Part shown: positions 1 through 8,215 of the stretch, one piece after another | How the letters are laid out: each line of letters begins with the position of its first letter | Numbering within the stretch: the first letter of the stretch is position 1 | The notes under the pieces: model-generated | What the model saw: the letters and a program-made list of their open reading frames with translations, nothing else | The model's database searches: none | What the model was told of the DNA's origin: nothing | Source of the DNA: Saprospiraceae bacterium | GTDB lineage: Bacteria > Bacteroidota > Bacteroidia > Chitinophagales > Saprospiraceae | Direction of reading: 5' to 3' | Assembly: GCA_016714985.1 (NCBI GenBank) | Contig: JADKBS010000024.1 | Span: 1 to 64,000 of the forward strand | Length of the DNA: 64,000 nt | Position numbers and translations under genes: made by a program

Positions 1-19
1 GGCTGTCAAATGACTCATT

Positions 20-427
20 TTATAATGGTTTAAAAAATGGGATGATTAACCAAAGAAGCGACAGCAAGGGGTTATTGCCGCCACGGGCTTGTATCAGTTT
101 TTTGATGGAAGCCCTGATTTTCTCCGTTTCATTTTCCATTTCTTCAAATGTATTTTTATCCAGATAACCAATTCTATATGCAATGTTCAATTGAGTGATG
201 ACCTCCGCTGCCGAACCTTTGGCGACATTGAAATAGTAAATCGCTTCTTTGTTTGTCCCCCTTTCGTCGCCTTCGGCAATGTTCGATGAAATCGAAACTA
301 CTGCACGTTGAATTTGACCTCTCAAGCCAAAATCTTTTGCAAAAGCTCCTTCAAATGTCACCCTATAAACCCTCTCCGCCAGCCCGACAGCATCCTGCCA
401 GACCCTGAGTTCTTTAAATTTTCCCAT
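20..427 (-). CDS. Four-helix bundle protein (TIGR02436 / S23-like)
   Basis: A 135-residue protein beginning MGKFKELRVW and carrying the RAVVSISSNIAEG core typical of the four-helix bundle family first seen in 23S rRNA intervening sequences. The family forms small helical pentamers and has no proven enzymatic role. I chose the internal ATG at 425-427 because the 23 upstream codons are translated from an inverted repeat. The C-terminus ends in a hydrophobic stretch (LLSLLWLIIPFF) that is unusual for the family and may come from a frameshift near the stop. A second copy lies at 56411-56775. Confidence 0.85.
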   Translation of the reverse strand: MGKFKELRVWQDAVGLAERVYRVTFEGAFAKDFGLRGQIQRAVVSISSNIAEGDERGTNKEAIYYFNVAKGSAAEVITQLNIAYRIGYLDKNTFEEMENETEKIRASIKKLIQARGGNNPLLSLLWLIIPFFKPL

Positions 428-440
428 GGTTTTATTTTTT

Positions 441-512
441 GGTTGACGGTGGACGATAGACGGTGGATGGGTACACGTCACGCCGTCAACCATCAACCGT
501 CAACCGTCAACC
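441..512. repeat. Intergenic inverted repeat of short words
   Basis: The left arm is built from GGTTGACGGTGGACGATAG-type words and the right arm from repeated CAACCGTCAACC units. The two arms pair imperfectly and fill the gap between the four-helix gene and ilvD. It belongs to the class of word-built inverted repeats at many gene boundaries in this window. Confidence 0.7.
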
Positions 513-516
513 GAGT

Positions 517-2191
517 TTAAGCATCCGTCACACACCCATCACTCGCCGAACTCACCTGTTTCGCATATTTGTACAAAACCCCCTGTTTCACCTTCAACTC
601 CGGCTGTACCCATGCCTTCCTTCGCTCCGCAATTTCCGCTTCCGTCAAATGCGCCACCAGTTCGTTGTTTTCGGCGTCAATGGTGATGCGGTCGCCGTTT
701 TGCACGAGGGCAATCAGGCCGCCGTCGTAGGCTTCGGGGGTCACGTGGCCGACCACGAAGCCGTGGGTGCCGCCGCTGAACCGCCCGTCGGTGATGAGTG
801 CCACGCTGGTGCCGAGGCCCTTGCCCATGATGGCGCTGGTCGGTACGAGCATTTCAGGCATGCCGGGCGCTCCTTTCGGCCCCTCGTAGCGGATGACGAC
901 GACGTGCCCCGCCTTCACCGCCCCGCCACGTATGCCGTCAATGCAGTCGAACTCGTTGTCGAAAACGATGGCCGTGCCTTCAAACTTTTGGCCTTCCTTG
1001 CCCGTGATATTTTGCGACAGCGCCGCCTTCGGCGAGGTTGCCGCCGAGGATGCGCAGGTGGCCGATGGCCTGTATCGGGTTGCTGACGGGCGCTATGACC
1101 GTCTGCCCCTCGGTCAGGCTGGGCAATGCACCGAGGTTCTCGGCGATGGTTTTACCAGTGACCGTCATGCAATCGCCGTGCAGCAGTCCTTCCGAAAGCA
1201 TGTACTTCATCACGGCTGGCACGCCGCCCACGTCATGGACGTTTTCCATGTGGAACTTGCCGCTGGGCTTGAGGTCGCCGAGCACGGGCGTTTTCCGGGA
1301 AATTTCCCGGATGTCGTTCAGCGTGAACGGGATGCGGGCGGTGCGGGCGATGGCCAGCAGGTGCAGCACGGCGTTGGTGCTGCCGCCGAGCACGACGACG
1401 AGGCGCAGGGCGTTCTCGAAGCTCTCCCGTGTGAGGAGGTCGAGCGGTTTCAGGTCTTTTTCGAGCAAAAGGCGCATGGCCGGGCCGATGGAAGCACATT
1501 CTTTTTCCTTGGCTTCGCCAACGGCGGGGTTGCTGGCGCTGTAGGGCAGCGAAAGCCCCAACGCCTCGATGGCGCTGGACATGGTGTTGGCGGTGTACAT
1601 GCCGCCGCAGGCGCCCGCTCCGGGGCAGGCGTGGCGGATGATGGACTGCACTTCCTCGGCGGTGATTTCGCCCGCATATTTCTTGCCGTGCGCCTCGAAC
1701 GGCGAAACGATGTCGAGGGTTTTGCCCTGCCAATGCCCGGTGGCGATGGTGCCGCCATAGACCATGAGCGAGGGGCGGTTGAGGCGAATCATGGCCATGA
1801 CCGAGCCGGGCATGTTCTTGTCGCAGCCGGGGATGGTCACGAGGGCGTCGTAGTAGTGCGCCCCCATCACCGCCTCGATGCTGTCGGCGATGATTTCCCG
1901 GCTGACGAGCGAGTAGCGCATGCCCTCCGTGCCGTTGGAGATGCCGTCGCTGACGCCGATGGTGTTGAACTCCAGCCCGGTCAGCCCCTCCTGCCGCACG
2001 CTCTTGCGAATGTCCGCGGCGAGGGTGCGGAGGTGGCGGTTGCAGGGGTTGCCCTCGTACCAGTTGCTACAGATGCCGACGAAGGGCTGCAGCATGTCCT
2101 GCTCCGTGAGGCCAGCGCCGTAGAGCATGGCCTGGGAGCCGGGCTGGGTGTCGGAGGTGGAGACGAGTTGGCTGTATTTTTTTAGGTTCAT
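517..2191 (-). CDS. ilvD: Dihydroxy-acid dehydratase IlvD (one frameshift)
   Basis: IlvD removes water from 2,3-dihydroxy-isovalerate and -methylvalerate in valine and isoleucine synthesis, using an Fe-S cluster in the cytoplasm. The N-terminal part (980-2191) starts MNLKKYSQ, contains the cluster motif GCDKNMPG, and runs to GGNLAEGGAVAK. The C-terminal part (517-918 and upstream in the same frame) continues with GHVVVIRYEGPKGAPGMPEM and ends KYAKQVSSASDGCVTDA, a typical IlvD end. The two join by a one-base change near 1006-1014, where AKITGKEGQKFEG is expected. The joined length of about 557 residues is normal. The single indel is most likely a sequencing error. ilvB, ilvN and ilvC are not in the window. 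Expression is probably controlled by the attenuator at 2290-2417. Confidence 0.93.
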
Positions 2192-2230
2192 TTTTCTTTG
2201 TTGATAAAAGGTTTTAGGAGGTTGATAAGA

Positions 2231-2275
2231 GGTTTTAAGGGGCTGCTAATCAACTTTTTATCACCCCTTAAAACC
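2231..2275. repeat. Inverted repeat between attenuator and ilvD
   Basis: Arms GGTTTTAAGGGG (2231-2242) and CCCCTTAAAACC (2264-2275) pair perfectly. It lies within a longer repeat rich in GTTGATAA words (about 2205-2285), between the attenuator hairpin and the ilvD start. It would sit in the 5' untranslated region of the ilvD mRNA. Confidence 0.65.
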
Positions 2276-2289
2276 TTTTAACAACCCCA

Positions 2290-2333
2290 AAAACAAAAGC
2301 GCCTTTCCCGTTTGCCGTCGAGAAAGGCGCTTT
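2290..2333 (-). terminator. Attenuator terminator of ilvD
   Basis: On the minus strand AAAGCGCCTTTC (2333-2322) pairs perfectly with GAAAGGCGCTTT (2307-2296) over 12 bp, followed by a T-rich tail (TGTTTTT). It lies between the leader peptide and ilvD, where an attenuator terminator is expected. Its first arm also pairs with the sequence overlapping the leader stop codon. Confidence 0.85.
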
Positions 2334-2362
2334 GTTTTTTCGATGAAAAAACGTCCTTTCTC
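2320..2362 (-). promoter_or_regulatory. Antiterminator pairing for ilvD attenuation
   Basis: GAGAAAGG on the minus strand (2362-2355) overlaps the TGA stop of the leader peptide and is exactly complementary to CCTTTCTC (2327-2320), which includes half of the first terminator arm. A ribosome stalled on the Ile/Val codons would leave GAGAAAGG free to form the antiterminator. A ribosome reaching the stop would cover it and let the terminator fold. This is the classical leader-peptide attenuation logic; its operation here is inferred. Confidence 0.75.
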
Positions 2363-2417
2363 AACCGGGTGGGTTGACGACGATGATAATGTTGATAATT
2401 GTGGTTAGGTTAGGCAT
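2361..2417 (-). CDS. ilvD leader peptide (Ile/Val-rich attenuator peptide)
   Basis: An 18-codon ORF encodes MPNLTTIINIIIVVNPPG. It has one Leu, five Ile and two Val codons, the end products of the pathway served by the downstream ilvD, grouped just before the stop. It is followed within 30 bases by an intrinsic terminator and overlaps an antiterminator arm. A sequence like TAAATTTTG (minus strand, 2458-2450) about 33 bases upstream could be the -7 element. No start-codon context beyond position and composition supports translation. Confidence 0.8.
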   Translation of the reverse strand: MPNLTTIINIIIVVNPPG

Positions 2418-2466
2418 GGTGTAAAATTTGGCCATTGGTGGCTGAACTTCAAAATTTAAAAAACTG

Positions 2467-2474
2467 TACCTTTG
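2467..2474 (+). promoter_or_regulatory. Bacteroidota -7 element (TACCTTTG)
   Basis: TACCTTTG matches the TAnnTTTG consensus of the main Bacteroidota sigma factor exactly and lies 15 bases before the ATG of the small gene at 2489. No good -33 TTTG was found at the usual spacing, so this is moderate support only. Confidence 0.45.
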
Positions 2475-2488
2475 AAAAAAAATCTGCT

Positions 2489-2701
2489 ATGCAAATCATC
2501 TCTGTAGAACTGTTGAACGATGAGGCGCTGAAATTGCTGCAAGTTTTGGAGCAAATGAAAATCATCAAATTGGTGTCGAAGGAAGAGGCAACAAACCCTG
2601 CCAATCCAAAAAGAAGATGGGCAGGGTCTATTTCAAAGGAGACTGGCGAGCAAATGCTCAAACATGTTGAGCAATCAAGGAACGAATGGGAACGAATTTA
2701 A
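2489..2701 (+). CDS. Small antitoxin-like protein, orphan
   Basis: A 70-residue protein beginning MQIISVELLNDEALKLLQ and ending EQSRNEWERI. Its N-terminal half looks like a beta-strand plus amphipathic helix and its C-terminal half is charged, as in small type II antitoxins, but I do not recognise a family for certain. The internal ATG at 2489 is preferred because it lies just downstream of a -7 element. An ATG overlapping its end reads MGTNL, like the start of many PIN-domain toxins, but then loses any such pattern at the convergent gene end. It may be an antitoxin whose toxin was deleted; this is inference. Confidence 0.6.
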   Translation: MQIISVELLNDEALKLLQVLEQMKIIKLVSKEEATNPANPKRRWAGSISKETGEQMLKHVEQSRNEWERI

Positions 2702-2705
2702 CCCT

Positions 2706-3212
2706 TTATTTACTGCTGCAAGCATGCCAGCAGCGACCTTGGCAGTCATGCCAACAATCCGAGTGTTCATCTCTCACCATCGGTTCTCCAAATTCTTTCT
2801 CGTAAAGTTTTTTGGTTTCGTGAAAGGCATTTTCCAAATTTTGTGCATCTTGTTCACCACGCATACCGAAGTATGGGAAGTGGTGAAAATATCCGCCAAA
2901 AACCTTTTCAGAGTCTCGGTGATATGCACGTGTATCGAGAATATGATAATGCCACATCGTATCCATAATTTTGTTGGGTACAATGGCTGCTTTCCCGAAT
3001 TTGAGATTTAAGTGAAGGAATCGTTTGTACTCAATTTCTGCACTGTCGCATTGTTCAAAAGTCCAGTCTTGTCCTTCGTCAGGGTCACGCAGCTTCATTT
3101 TGACCATTTCAAGGTCTAATTCAGCAATAATTGGTTCAATGTTTTTTGAGTTGATGAGAATTGACACCCTTTCTGGTGCAATTGGGTCTGGATAAATCAA
3201 TGTCGATGTCAT
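2706..3212 (-). CDS. Glycine-rich-domain-like (GRDP-type) protein with Cys/Trp/His tail
   Basis: A 168-residue protein starting MTSTLIYPDP. The centre contains MWHYHILDT and a HHFPYFGMRG segment, the His-rich pattern of the bacterial relatives of plant glycine-rich domain proteins (DUF1399-like). The C-terminus ends DCWHDCQGRCWHACSSK: four Cys, two Trp and two His within 17 residues. Such a tail could bind metal or be a modified peptide. It is the last gene of a tight unit, 11 bp after a TauD-like dioxygenase. The ATG at 3212 was chosen over 3254 because the latter overlaps the preceding gene. Function is unknown. Confidence 0.75.
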   Translation of the reverse strand: MTSTLIYPDPIAPERVSILINSKNIEPIIAELDLEMVKMKLRDPDEGQDWTFEQCDSAEIEYKRFLHLNLKFGKAAIVPNKIMDTMWHYHILDTRAYHRDSEKVFGGYFHHFPYFGMRGEQDAQNLENAFHETKKLYEKEFGEPMVRDEHSDCWHDCQGRCWHACSSK

Positions 3213-3223
3213 GGTAAAAGTAT

Positions 3224-3859
3224 TTAAATGGTAAATGATTTTTCCTTTATCCAAAGACGTTTCAAAAAACGGTTTTTACTTCCTTCGATGGCTGTTCTGC
3301 CATGAAGCATCTTGTGGTTGTCAATAATCAGTATATCGTCAGGGTTTAACTTGAACTTTATATGTTCAGTCTGATTGGTCAACTCCTGAAATTTTCTGAT
3401 TGCGGTACGACCTTTTTCACTGATGCCTTCTTTGGCAAGCCAGAAAGAATAATAGAAACTTCTATTGCCGTTTTCTTCAATCATGAAAGGGTAAGTGTCC
3501 TCATCATCGTCAAAAACTTTGTGCTCAAAAAGCCGCACATTCCTCAACTCTTCCTGTTCTTCAACGCCCAATTTTTCAAACAACTGATTGGTTTCCAGCA
3601 AAATGCTCTCACCTCCTTTGTCGGTTTGCTCGATGCAAAACCAAGCTATGTATTTGGCTTTGTGATGGTCTGTGTGAAAATCCAATCCCTTTTCAGAAGT
3701 TACCATAGCCCTTCCTTCAGGGTTGACTTTCACATCTGTGACGAAAATAATTTCGCCGATTTCGGAAGTTATTTTTTCAAAATATTGCCGATTGCAGCCT
3801 TGCAACCACACAAAGCCATTTGTTTCAATTTCACTTATGATTTCTGGGGCAGGTTTCAT
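3224..3859 (-). CDS. TauD/TfdA-family Fe(II)/2-oxoglutarate dioxygenase
   Basis: A 211-residue protein with the HxD iron ligands at H62-T-D64 (LDFHTDHH), the distal His in IDNHKMLHGR near residue 185, and an Arg in RFLKRLWIK expected to bind 2-oxoglutarate. The family oxidises small molecules or carrier- or peptide-bound amino acids. At 211 residues it is shorter than TauD (about 280) and closer to clavaminate-synthase-like and RiPP- or siderophore-associated members. Its ATG overlaps the stop of the upstream lipoprotein gene and it is followed closely by the Cys-tailed protein, so the three are probably translated together. The substrate is unknown. Confidence 0.85.
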   Translation of the reverse strand: MKPAPEIISEIETNGFVWLQGCNRQYFEKITSEIGEIIFVTDVKVNPEGRAMVTSEKGLDFHTDHHKAKYIAWFCIEQTDKGGESILLETNQLFEKLGVEEQEELRNVRLFEHKVFDDDEDTYPFMIEENGNRSFYYSFWLAKEGISEKGRTAIRKFQELTNQTEHIKFKLNPDDILIIDNHKMLHGRTAIEGSKNRFLKRLWIKEKSFTI

Positions 3860-4170
3860 CTTTTGGCTTTTACTTTAATGGTTTCAGTTGTCACAATACC
3901 CGCCGTCAAACCACTAATCAAAAAGTCAACAAAATTGAACCTTGTAATAACTTGGCAATCGCCGCTTCCTGGGGTGTTCACACTGTTCCTGCCGATTGGC
4001 AAAAGACCCCAAAACAACCACATTTGCTTGCCTTTTGCATAGGTATATTCTGTTCCTTGAATTTCTCTGTATCCACCTACGTTTGTCTTCGTGGTCATAC
4101 AAGAAGAAGCGAATAATGCTACGCTAAACACTATAGCCAAGCGCAGGATTTGGTTTTGAATGATTCTCAT
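3856..4170 (-). CDS. Bor-like small lipoprotein
   Basis: A 104-residue protein with a hydrophobic signal and lipobox ending ASSC at Cys24, so it should be a lipoprotein. The rest (MWLFWGLLPIGRNSV, then ISGLTAGIVTTETIKVKA) resembles the Bor/Iss-type envelope lipoproteins, whose role in Bacteroidota is unknown. Its stop codon overlaps the start of the dioxygenase gene, indicating an operon. It begins 70 bp downstream of leuB and could be read from the leu transcript. Confidence 0.7.
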   Translation of the reverse strand: MRIIQNQILRLAIVFSVALFASSCMTTKTNVGGYREIQGTEYTYAKGKQMWLFWGLLPIGRNSVNTPGSGDCQVITRFNFVDFLISGLTAGIVTTETIKVKAKR

Positions 4171-4239
4171 TTTTCTAAGTTTTTTGAATGATTTTTAATA
4201 AAATTTGAATTCAAAAAACCAAAGCAAAAATCAAACCAC

Positions 4240-5313
4240 CTAAACCTCCACCCCCGCCATTTCCCTCACCTTCCCACTTACCAAATCCCCCATCTCCGAG
4301 CACCGCACCGTCTTCTCCGCCTGCAAATCCGAAGTCCCATACCCCGCTTCCAGCACCGATTTCACCGCCTCCCGAACCGAGTTCGCTTCTTCGCCGAGGC
4401 CGAGGTGGTCGAGGAGCATGGCGGCGCTGATGATGGCAGCCAAGGGATTGGCGATGTCTTTGCCAGCGGCCTGTGGGTAGCTGCCGTGTATCGGCTCGAA
4501 GAGCGCCACTTTTGAGCCGACCGAGGCCGATGGCAACATGCCGAGCGAGCCTGCCAGCACACTGGCCTCGTCGCTGAGGATGTCGCCGAACATGTTCTCC
4601 GTCAGCACCACGTCGAAGCTGGTGGGGAACTGGATGATTTGCATGGCGGCATTGTCCACGTACATCCAGTCGAGCTGCACATCGGGGTACTCGGCGGCAC
4701 CAAGGTCGAAGACGATTTTGCGCCAGAAACGGCTGGTTTCCAGTACGTTGGCCTTGTCCACGAGGGTCAGCTTGTTGCGGCGCAAACGGGCGTACTCGAA
4801 GGCCAGCCGGGCGATGCGCTCGACTTCTATTTTGGTGTAAACACAGTTGTCAAAGGCGCTGTCCTCGGTCTTACCTTTTTCCCCAAAATAGATGCCGCCC
4901 GTAAGTTCCCGGAAGATGACGAAGTCCACGCCCCGCACTTTTTCCTCCCGCAACGGCGAGAGGTGCAGCAGGTTCGGATAGACCGTCACCGGGCGGATAT
5001 TGGCAAACAGGCCAAGGCTTTTGCGCAAGCGCAGGAGGCCCTGCTCAGGGCGCACCTTGGCTGTTGGGTCGTTGTCGAACCGGGGGTGGCCGATGGCACC
5101 GAATAGGATGGCGTCGGCGGCCATGCAGGTGTCCAGGGTCGCCTGCGGCAATGGGTCGCCGTGCTTGTCAATGGCGATGGCACCCATGTCGGCGAAGTGG
5201 CAATCGAAGCGATGGCCGAAGGTCGTTTCGACGGTTCGGAGCACTTTCAGCGCTTGGTCGGTGACTTCTGGGCCGATGCCGTCGCCGGGTAAAACTGCTA
5301 GTTTGAAATTCAT
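4240..5313 (-). CDS. leuB: 3-isopropylmalate dehydrogenase LeuB
   Basis: A 357-residue enzyme that oxidises and decarboxylates 3-isopropylmalate to 2-oxoisocaproate with NAD. It begins MNFKLAVLPGDGIGPEV and contains FRELTGGIYFGEKG, the DKANVLETSRFWR segment, and the metal- and substrate-binding TENMFGDILSDEAS motif. The ATG at 5313 is used; the upstream in-frame residues come from an inverted repeat. It lies downstream of leuD with a strong hairpin between. The frame is intact. Confidence 0.97.
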   Translation of the reverse strand: MNFKLAVLPGDGIGPEVTDQALKVLRTVETTFGHRFDCHFADMGAIAIDKHGDPLPQATLDTCMAADAILFGAIGHPRFDNDPTAKVRPEQGLLRLRKSLGLFANIRPVTVYPNLLHLSPLREEKVRGVDFVIFRELTGGIYFGEKGKTEDSAFDNCVYTKIEVERIARLAFEYARLRRNKLTLVDKANVLETSRFWRKIVFDLGAAEYPDVQLDWMYVDNAAMQIIQFPTSFDVVLTENMFGDILSDEASVLAGSLGMLPSASVGSKVALFEPIHGSYPQAAGKDIANPLAAIISAAMLLDHLGLGEEANSVREAVKSVLEAGYGTSDLQAEKTVRCSEMGDLVSGKVREMAGVEV

Positions 5314-5330
5314 GTCTTTTTGCATCCTCT

Positions 5331-5401
5331 GTGTCCCTCTGTGTCTTTGTGCCTCCGTGTTTTTCTTTTCAACACGGAGGCAGCACCAAAGGGACACAGA
5401 G
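5331..5401. repeat. Large inverted repeat between leuD and leuB
   Basis: The arms are made of CACAGAGGGACACAGAG-type words and pair over about 30 bases around a short T-rich loop. It occupies nearly the whole leuD-leuB gap and would form a strong mRNA hairpin, possibly affecting the relative amounts of the two mRNAs. The same word family is common between genes in other environmental bacteria. Confidence 0.75.
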
Positions 5402-5404
5402 CTT

Positions 5405-6016
5405 TTAGATTAAAACTTCTTTCTTTTCTCCTTCACGCACCCGCTCGAACTCCTCAATTTCATCTTTCAAGCTCAAAAGGAAATCAATATCATCATACCC
5501 ATTTATCATACAAACCTTCCTAAACGGGTCAATGTCAAACTGTTCCTCCCGTTCCGTGCCAGCGATGGCGATGGTCTGGTGCTCCAGGCTCACGATGAAC
5601 TTGGTCTGCGGGTCAGCTTCGATGGCCGTGAACATTTCATGCAAAAACGCTGGCGATACCTGCACGGGCAACAGGCCATTGTTCAAGGCATTTCCCCGAA
5701 AAATATCGGCAAAAAAGCTGCTGACCACGACCTTGAAGCCGTAGTCTGTGAGCGACCAAGCGGCGTGCTCCCGGCTGCTGCCGCAACCGAAGTTCTTGCC
5801 CGCCACGAGGATTTTACCGCTGTATGTCGGGTTGTTCAGCACAAAATCGGCCTTGGGGCTGCCGTCGGCGTTGTAGCGCCAATCGCAGAACAGGTTTTTG
5901 CCAAAGCCCTCCCTCGTTGTCGCCTTCAGGAAGCGGGCGGGGATGATTTGGTCGGTGTCCACGTCCTCCATGGGGAGGGGGACAGCGGTGGAGATTATGT
6001 GGGTGAATTTTTCCAT
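5405..6016 (-). CDS. leuD: 3-isopropylmalate dehydratase small subunit LeuD
   Basis: A 203-residue small subunit of isopropylmalate isomerase, partner of LeuC. It starts MEKFTHIISTAVPLPMEDVDTDQIIPARF and contains the conserved GCGSSREHAAW segment and RGNALNNGLLPV. Length and motifs are normal and the frame is intact. The ATG at 6016 fits the family start; upstream in-frame codons overlap the preceding gene. Confidence 0.96.
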   Translation of the reverse strand: MEKFTHIISTAVPLPMEDVDTDQIIPARFLKATTREGFGKNLFCDWRYNADGSPKADFVLNNPTYSGKILVAGKNFGCGSSREHAAWSLTDYGFKVVVSSFFADIFRGNALNNGLLPVQVSPAFLHEMFTAIEADPQTKFIVSLEHQTIAIAGTEREEQFDIDPFRKVCMINGYDDIDFLLSLKDEIEEFERVREGEKKEVLI

Positions 6017-6050
6017 TTGCTTATTTTCATTACCAAATTCAAGGCAAAAC

Positions 6051-6521
6051 TCAATTGGTATAACCGTTTTTGCCTTCAAGGTACTGCTCAAAATCAAAGC
6101 GTCCTTTATTTACATCTTGAACAAATTGCTTAAAGGAATCGCTAATTTTCTCAATCTTAAAAGGGTCGTGCAATAGCCCATATACTGTTCCTTTTTCGTC
6201 AATGCCGATGTAATTACCATCCCCAAGGTCTTTGATTTGAAAATAATGCATTCCATCTACTTCAATCTCACCCAAACTCAGCAAATCCAATTTTTCAGAA
6301 GAAAGCCCCTGGGTGAGCCTCTCAATTTCCAAACTGCCCGGCATTCGTTCCTTTGTCAAATTGGATAATCCAACTTGAAAATTGTCGAACCCTGCTACGT
6401 CTTTACCAAATTCAAACCCAATCCAAAGCCCATTGTAAACTGAGATAGCCATTGGGAAAATTTGACCTTTTTGAACGATATCGATGTTTTTCAGCACAAA
6501 CGATTTACCAATTGTTTCCAT
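6051..6521 (-). CDS. Uncharacterised protein, weakly SUKH-like, inside the leu operon
   Basis: A 156-residue protein without a signal peptide. The segment GDGNYIGIDEKGTVYGLLHD followed by ISDSFKQFVQDV resembles the C-terminal end of SMI1/KNR4 (SUKH) proteins, many of which are immunity proteins, but the match is only by eye. It sits between leuC and leuD, where no leucine gene is expected. The ORF just upstream overlaps it by 31 bases in another frame and may be its true N-terminal half, split by an indel near 6500-6540. Confidence 0.55.
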   Translation of the reverse strand: METIGKSFVLKNIDIVQKGQIFPMAISVYNGLWIGFEFGKDVAGFDNFQVGLSNLTKERMPGSLEIERLTQGLSSEKLDLLSLGEIEVDGMHYFQIKDLGDGNYIGIDEKGTVYGLLHDPFKIEKISDSFKQFVQDVNKGRFDFEQYLEGKNGYTN

Positions 6522-6691
6522 GCTTTTATCATAGCTACCGCCAGCGAAGCTGATTGCGGATGACCTTCCAAAGAATGGTTTATGATATAAGCCTTATAAA
6601 CATTATCTCTAAGACCTTCCGCTAAGAATTGAAATTCTTCAGGCAACTGGCTAAAAACCTGCTCAAAGAAGTCAAACCGTTCGCCCTTCAA
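6491..6691 (-). CDS. Possible N-terminal half of the preceding gene, frameshifted
   Basis: A 66-residue reading frame (GERFDFFEQVFSQLPEEFQFLAE) that only has a TTG start and a stop codon just upstream. The FFEQVFSQLPEEFQFL pattern looks like the N-terminal helix region of larger hypothetical proteins. Together with 6051-6521 it would give about 210 residues. I infer a single gene broken by one indel, but two overlapping small genes cannot be excluded. Confidence 0.4.
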   Translation of the reverse strand: MKGERFDFFEQVFSQLPEEFQFLAEGLRDNVYKAYIINHSLEGHPQSASLAVAMIKAWKQLVNRLC

Positions 6692-6766
6692 GATCCATTT
6701 CGTTTTTAAATCCTTACGGCGCTAAATAATCAACGGTGCAAGCAAAGTAGCACTGATATCAATTCA

Positions 6767-8156
6767 TCAGGCTCGAACATCCACAATCCTCCCCGCCATC
6801 GCGCCGCCGCCGCCGTCAGGGGGCTGGCCAAAATGGTCCTCGCACCCGGCCCTTGCCGTCCCTCAAAATTACGGTTGCTGGTGCTCACGCTATACTCCCC
6901 CGCAGGCACTTTGTCCTCGTTCATGCCGAGGCAGGCGGAGCAGCCCGGCTCCCGGAACTCGAAACCTGCTGCGATAAAGATTTTGTCCAATCCCTCGGCC
7001 TTGGCTTGTGCCTCGACTTGCTTGCTGCCTGGCACAATCATGGCGGTGACATGGGCGGCCTTTTGTTTGCCCTGCACGAATTTCGCCGCAAGGCGCAAGG
7101 TCCTCGATGCGGCTGTTGGTGCAGGACCCGATGAATACATGGTGAATGGACTTGCCCAGCAGGTTTTCGCCAGCGGTGAAGCCCATATAGCCAAGCGATT
7201 TTTCAAATGACGCCAAGCTGTCGCCGGGCGTGGGTGCGGTCGGGATAGCCTCGTCCACGGGCACGCCCATGCCGGGGTTGGTGCCGTAGGTAATCATCGG
7301 GGCGATGTCCTCCGCCCGGTAGTGGTATTCCTTGTCGAAAACGGCATCGGGGTCGCTGTAGAGTTCCCGCCAGTATGCGAGGCTGCGGCCTCAAGCCGTG
7401 CCCTGCGGGGCAAACTCCCGGCCTTGGACGTAGTCGAACGTGGTCTGGTCGGGGGCGATGAGGCCGCCGCGGGCACCCATCTCTATGCTCATGTTGCAGA
7501 TGGTCATGCGGCCCTCCATCGCTCAGGGAGCGGATGGCGCTGCCGGCGTACTCGACGAAATAGCCCGTGCCGCCGCCCACGCTGAGTTTGGATATGATGT
7601 AGAGGATGATGTCCTTGGAAACGACGCCCTCGGCCAGCTCGCCGTCCACCGTGATGCGCATGCGCTTGGGGCGCTTGAGCAGCAGGCATTGCGAAGCCAA
7701 AACCTGCTCCACTTGGCTGGTGCCGATGCCGAAGGCGATGGTGCCGAACGCCCCGTGGGTGCTCGTATGGCTGTCGCCGCAGACGATGGTCATGCCCGGC
7801 TGCGTGATGCCCAGTTCCGGCCCGATGACGTGGACGATGCCCTGCCAGCGGTGGCCGAGGCCGTAGAGGTCAACGCCGAACTCGTTGCAGTTTTCCGTGA
7901 GCTTTTCCACCTGAAAACGACCCAGCGGGTCGGCGATGGGCAGGTGCTGGTTCAGCGTCGGCACGTTGTGGTCGGCGGTGGCAACGGTGTTTTTCGTGCG
8001 AAAAACGGGGATGTTGCGCTGGCGCAAACCATCGAACGCCTGCGGGCTGGTCACTTCGTGGATGAAGTGCCGGTCAATGTAGAGGACATCCTGCCCGCCC
8101 TCGACGGGCTTGACGATGTGGGAGTCCCAGATTTTATCGAAGAGTGTTTTTGCCAT
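6767..8156 (-). CDS. leuC: 3-isopropylmalate dehydratase large subunit LeuC (several frameshifts)
   Basis: LeuC carries the Fe-S cluster that isomerises 2- to 3-isopropylmalate. It begins MAKTLFDKIWDSHIV at 8156, with IDRHFIHEVTSPQAF, CGDSHTSTHGAFG, then IEMGARGGLIAPDQ, the cluster motif IGSCTNSRIEDL, and EPGCSACLGMN. It should end at the TGA at 6767 (GRIVDVRA). The frame is broken near 7520 (extra base), around 7381-7396 (local disturbance with a stop), near 7098 (extra base) and near 6800 (lost base in a GCG run). Total length of about 463 residues is normal. All conserved motifs survive, so sequencing error is more likely than inactivation. Confidence 0.92.
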
Positions 8157-8215
8157 TTTTGGTTGATAAAAAGTTGATTTGGTTGATAAGGGTTGATGGT
8201 GGCTGGTTTTGCGAA

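Noticed and set aside
893..2185. A 430-residue plus-strand ORF opposite ilvD
   Set aside because: It is antisense to a well-conserved enzyme and has biased composition with no recognised motif.
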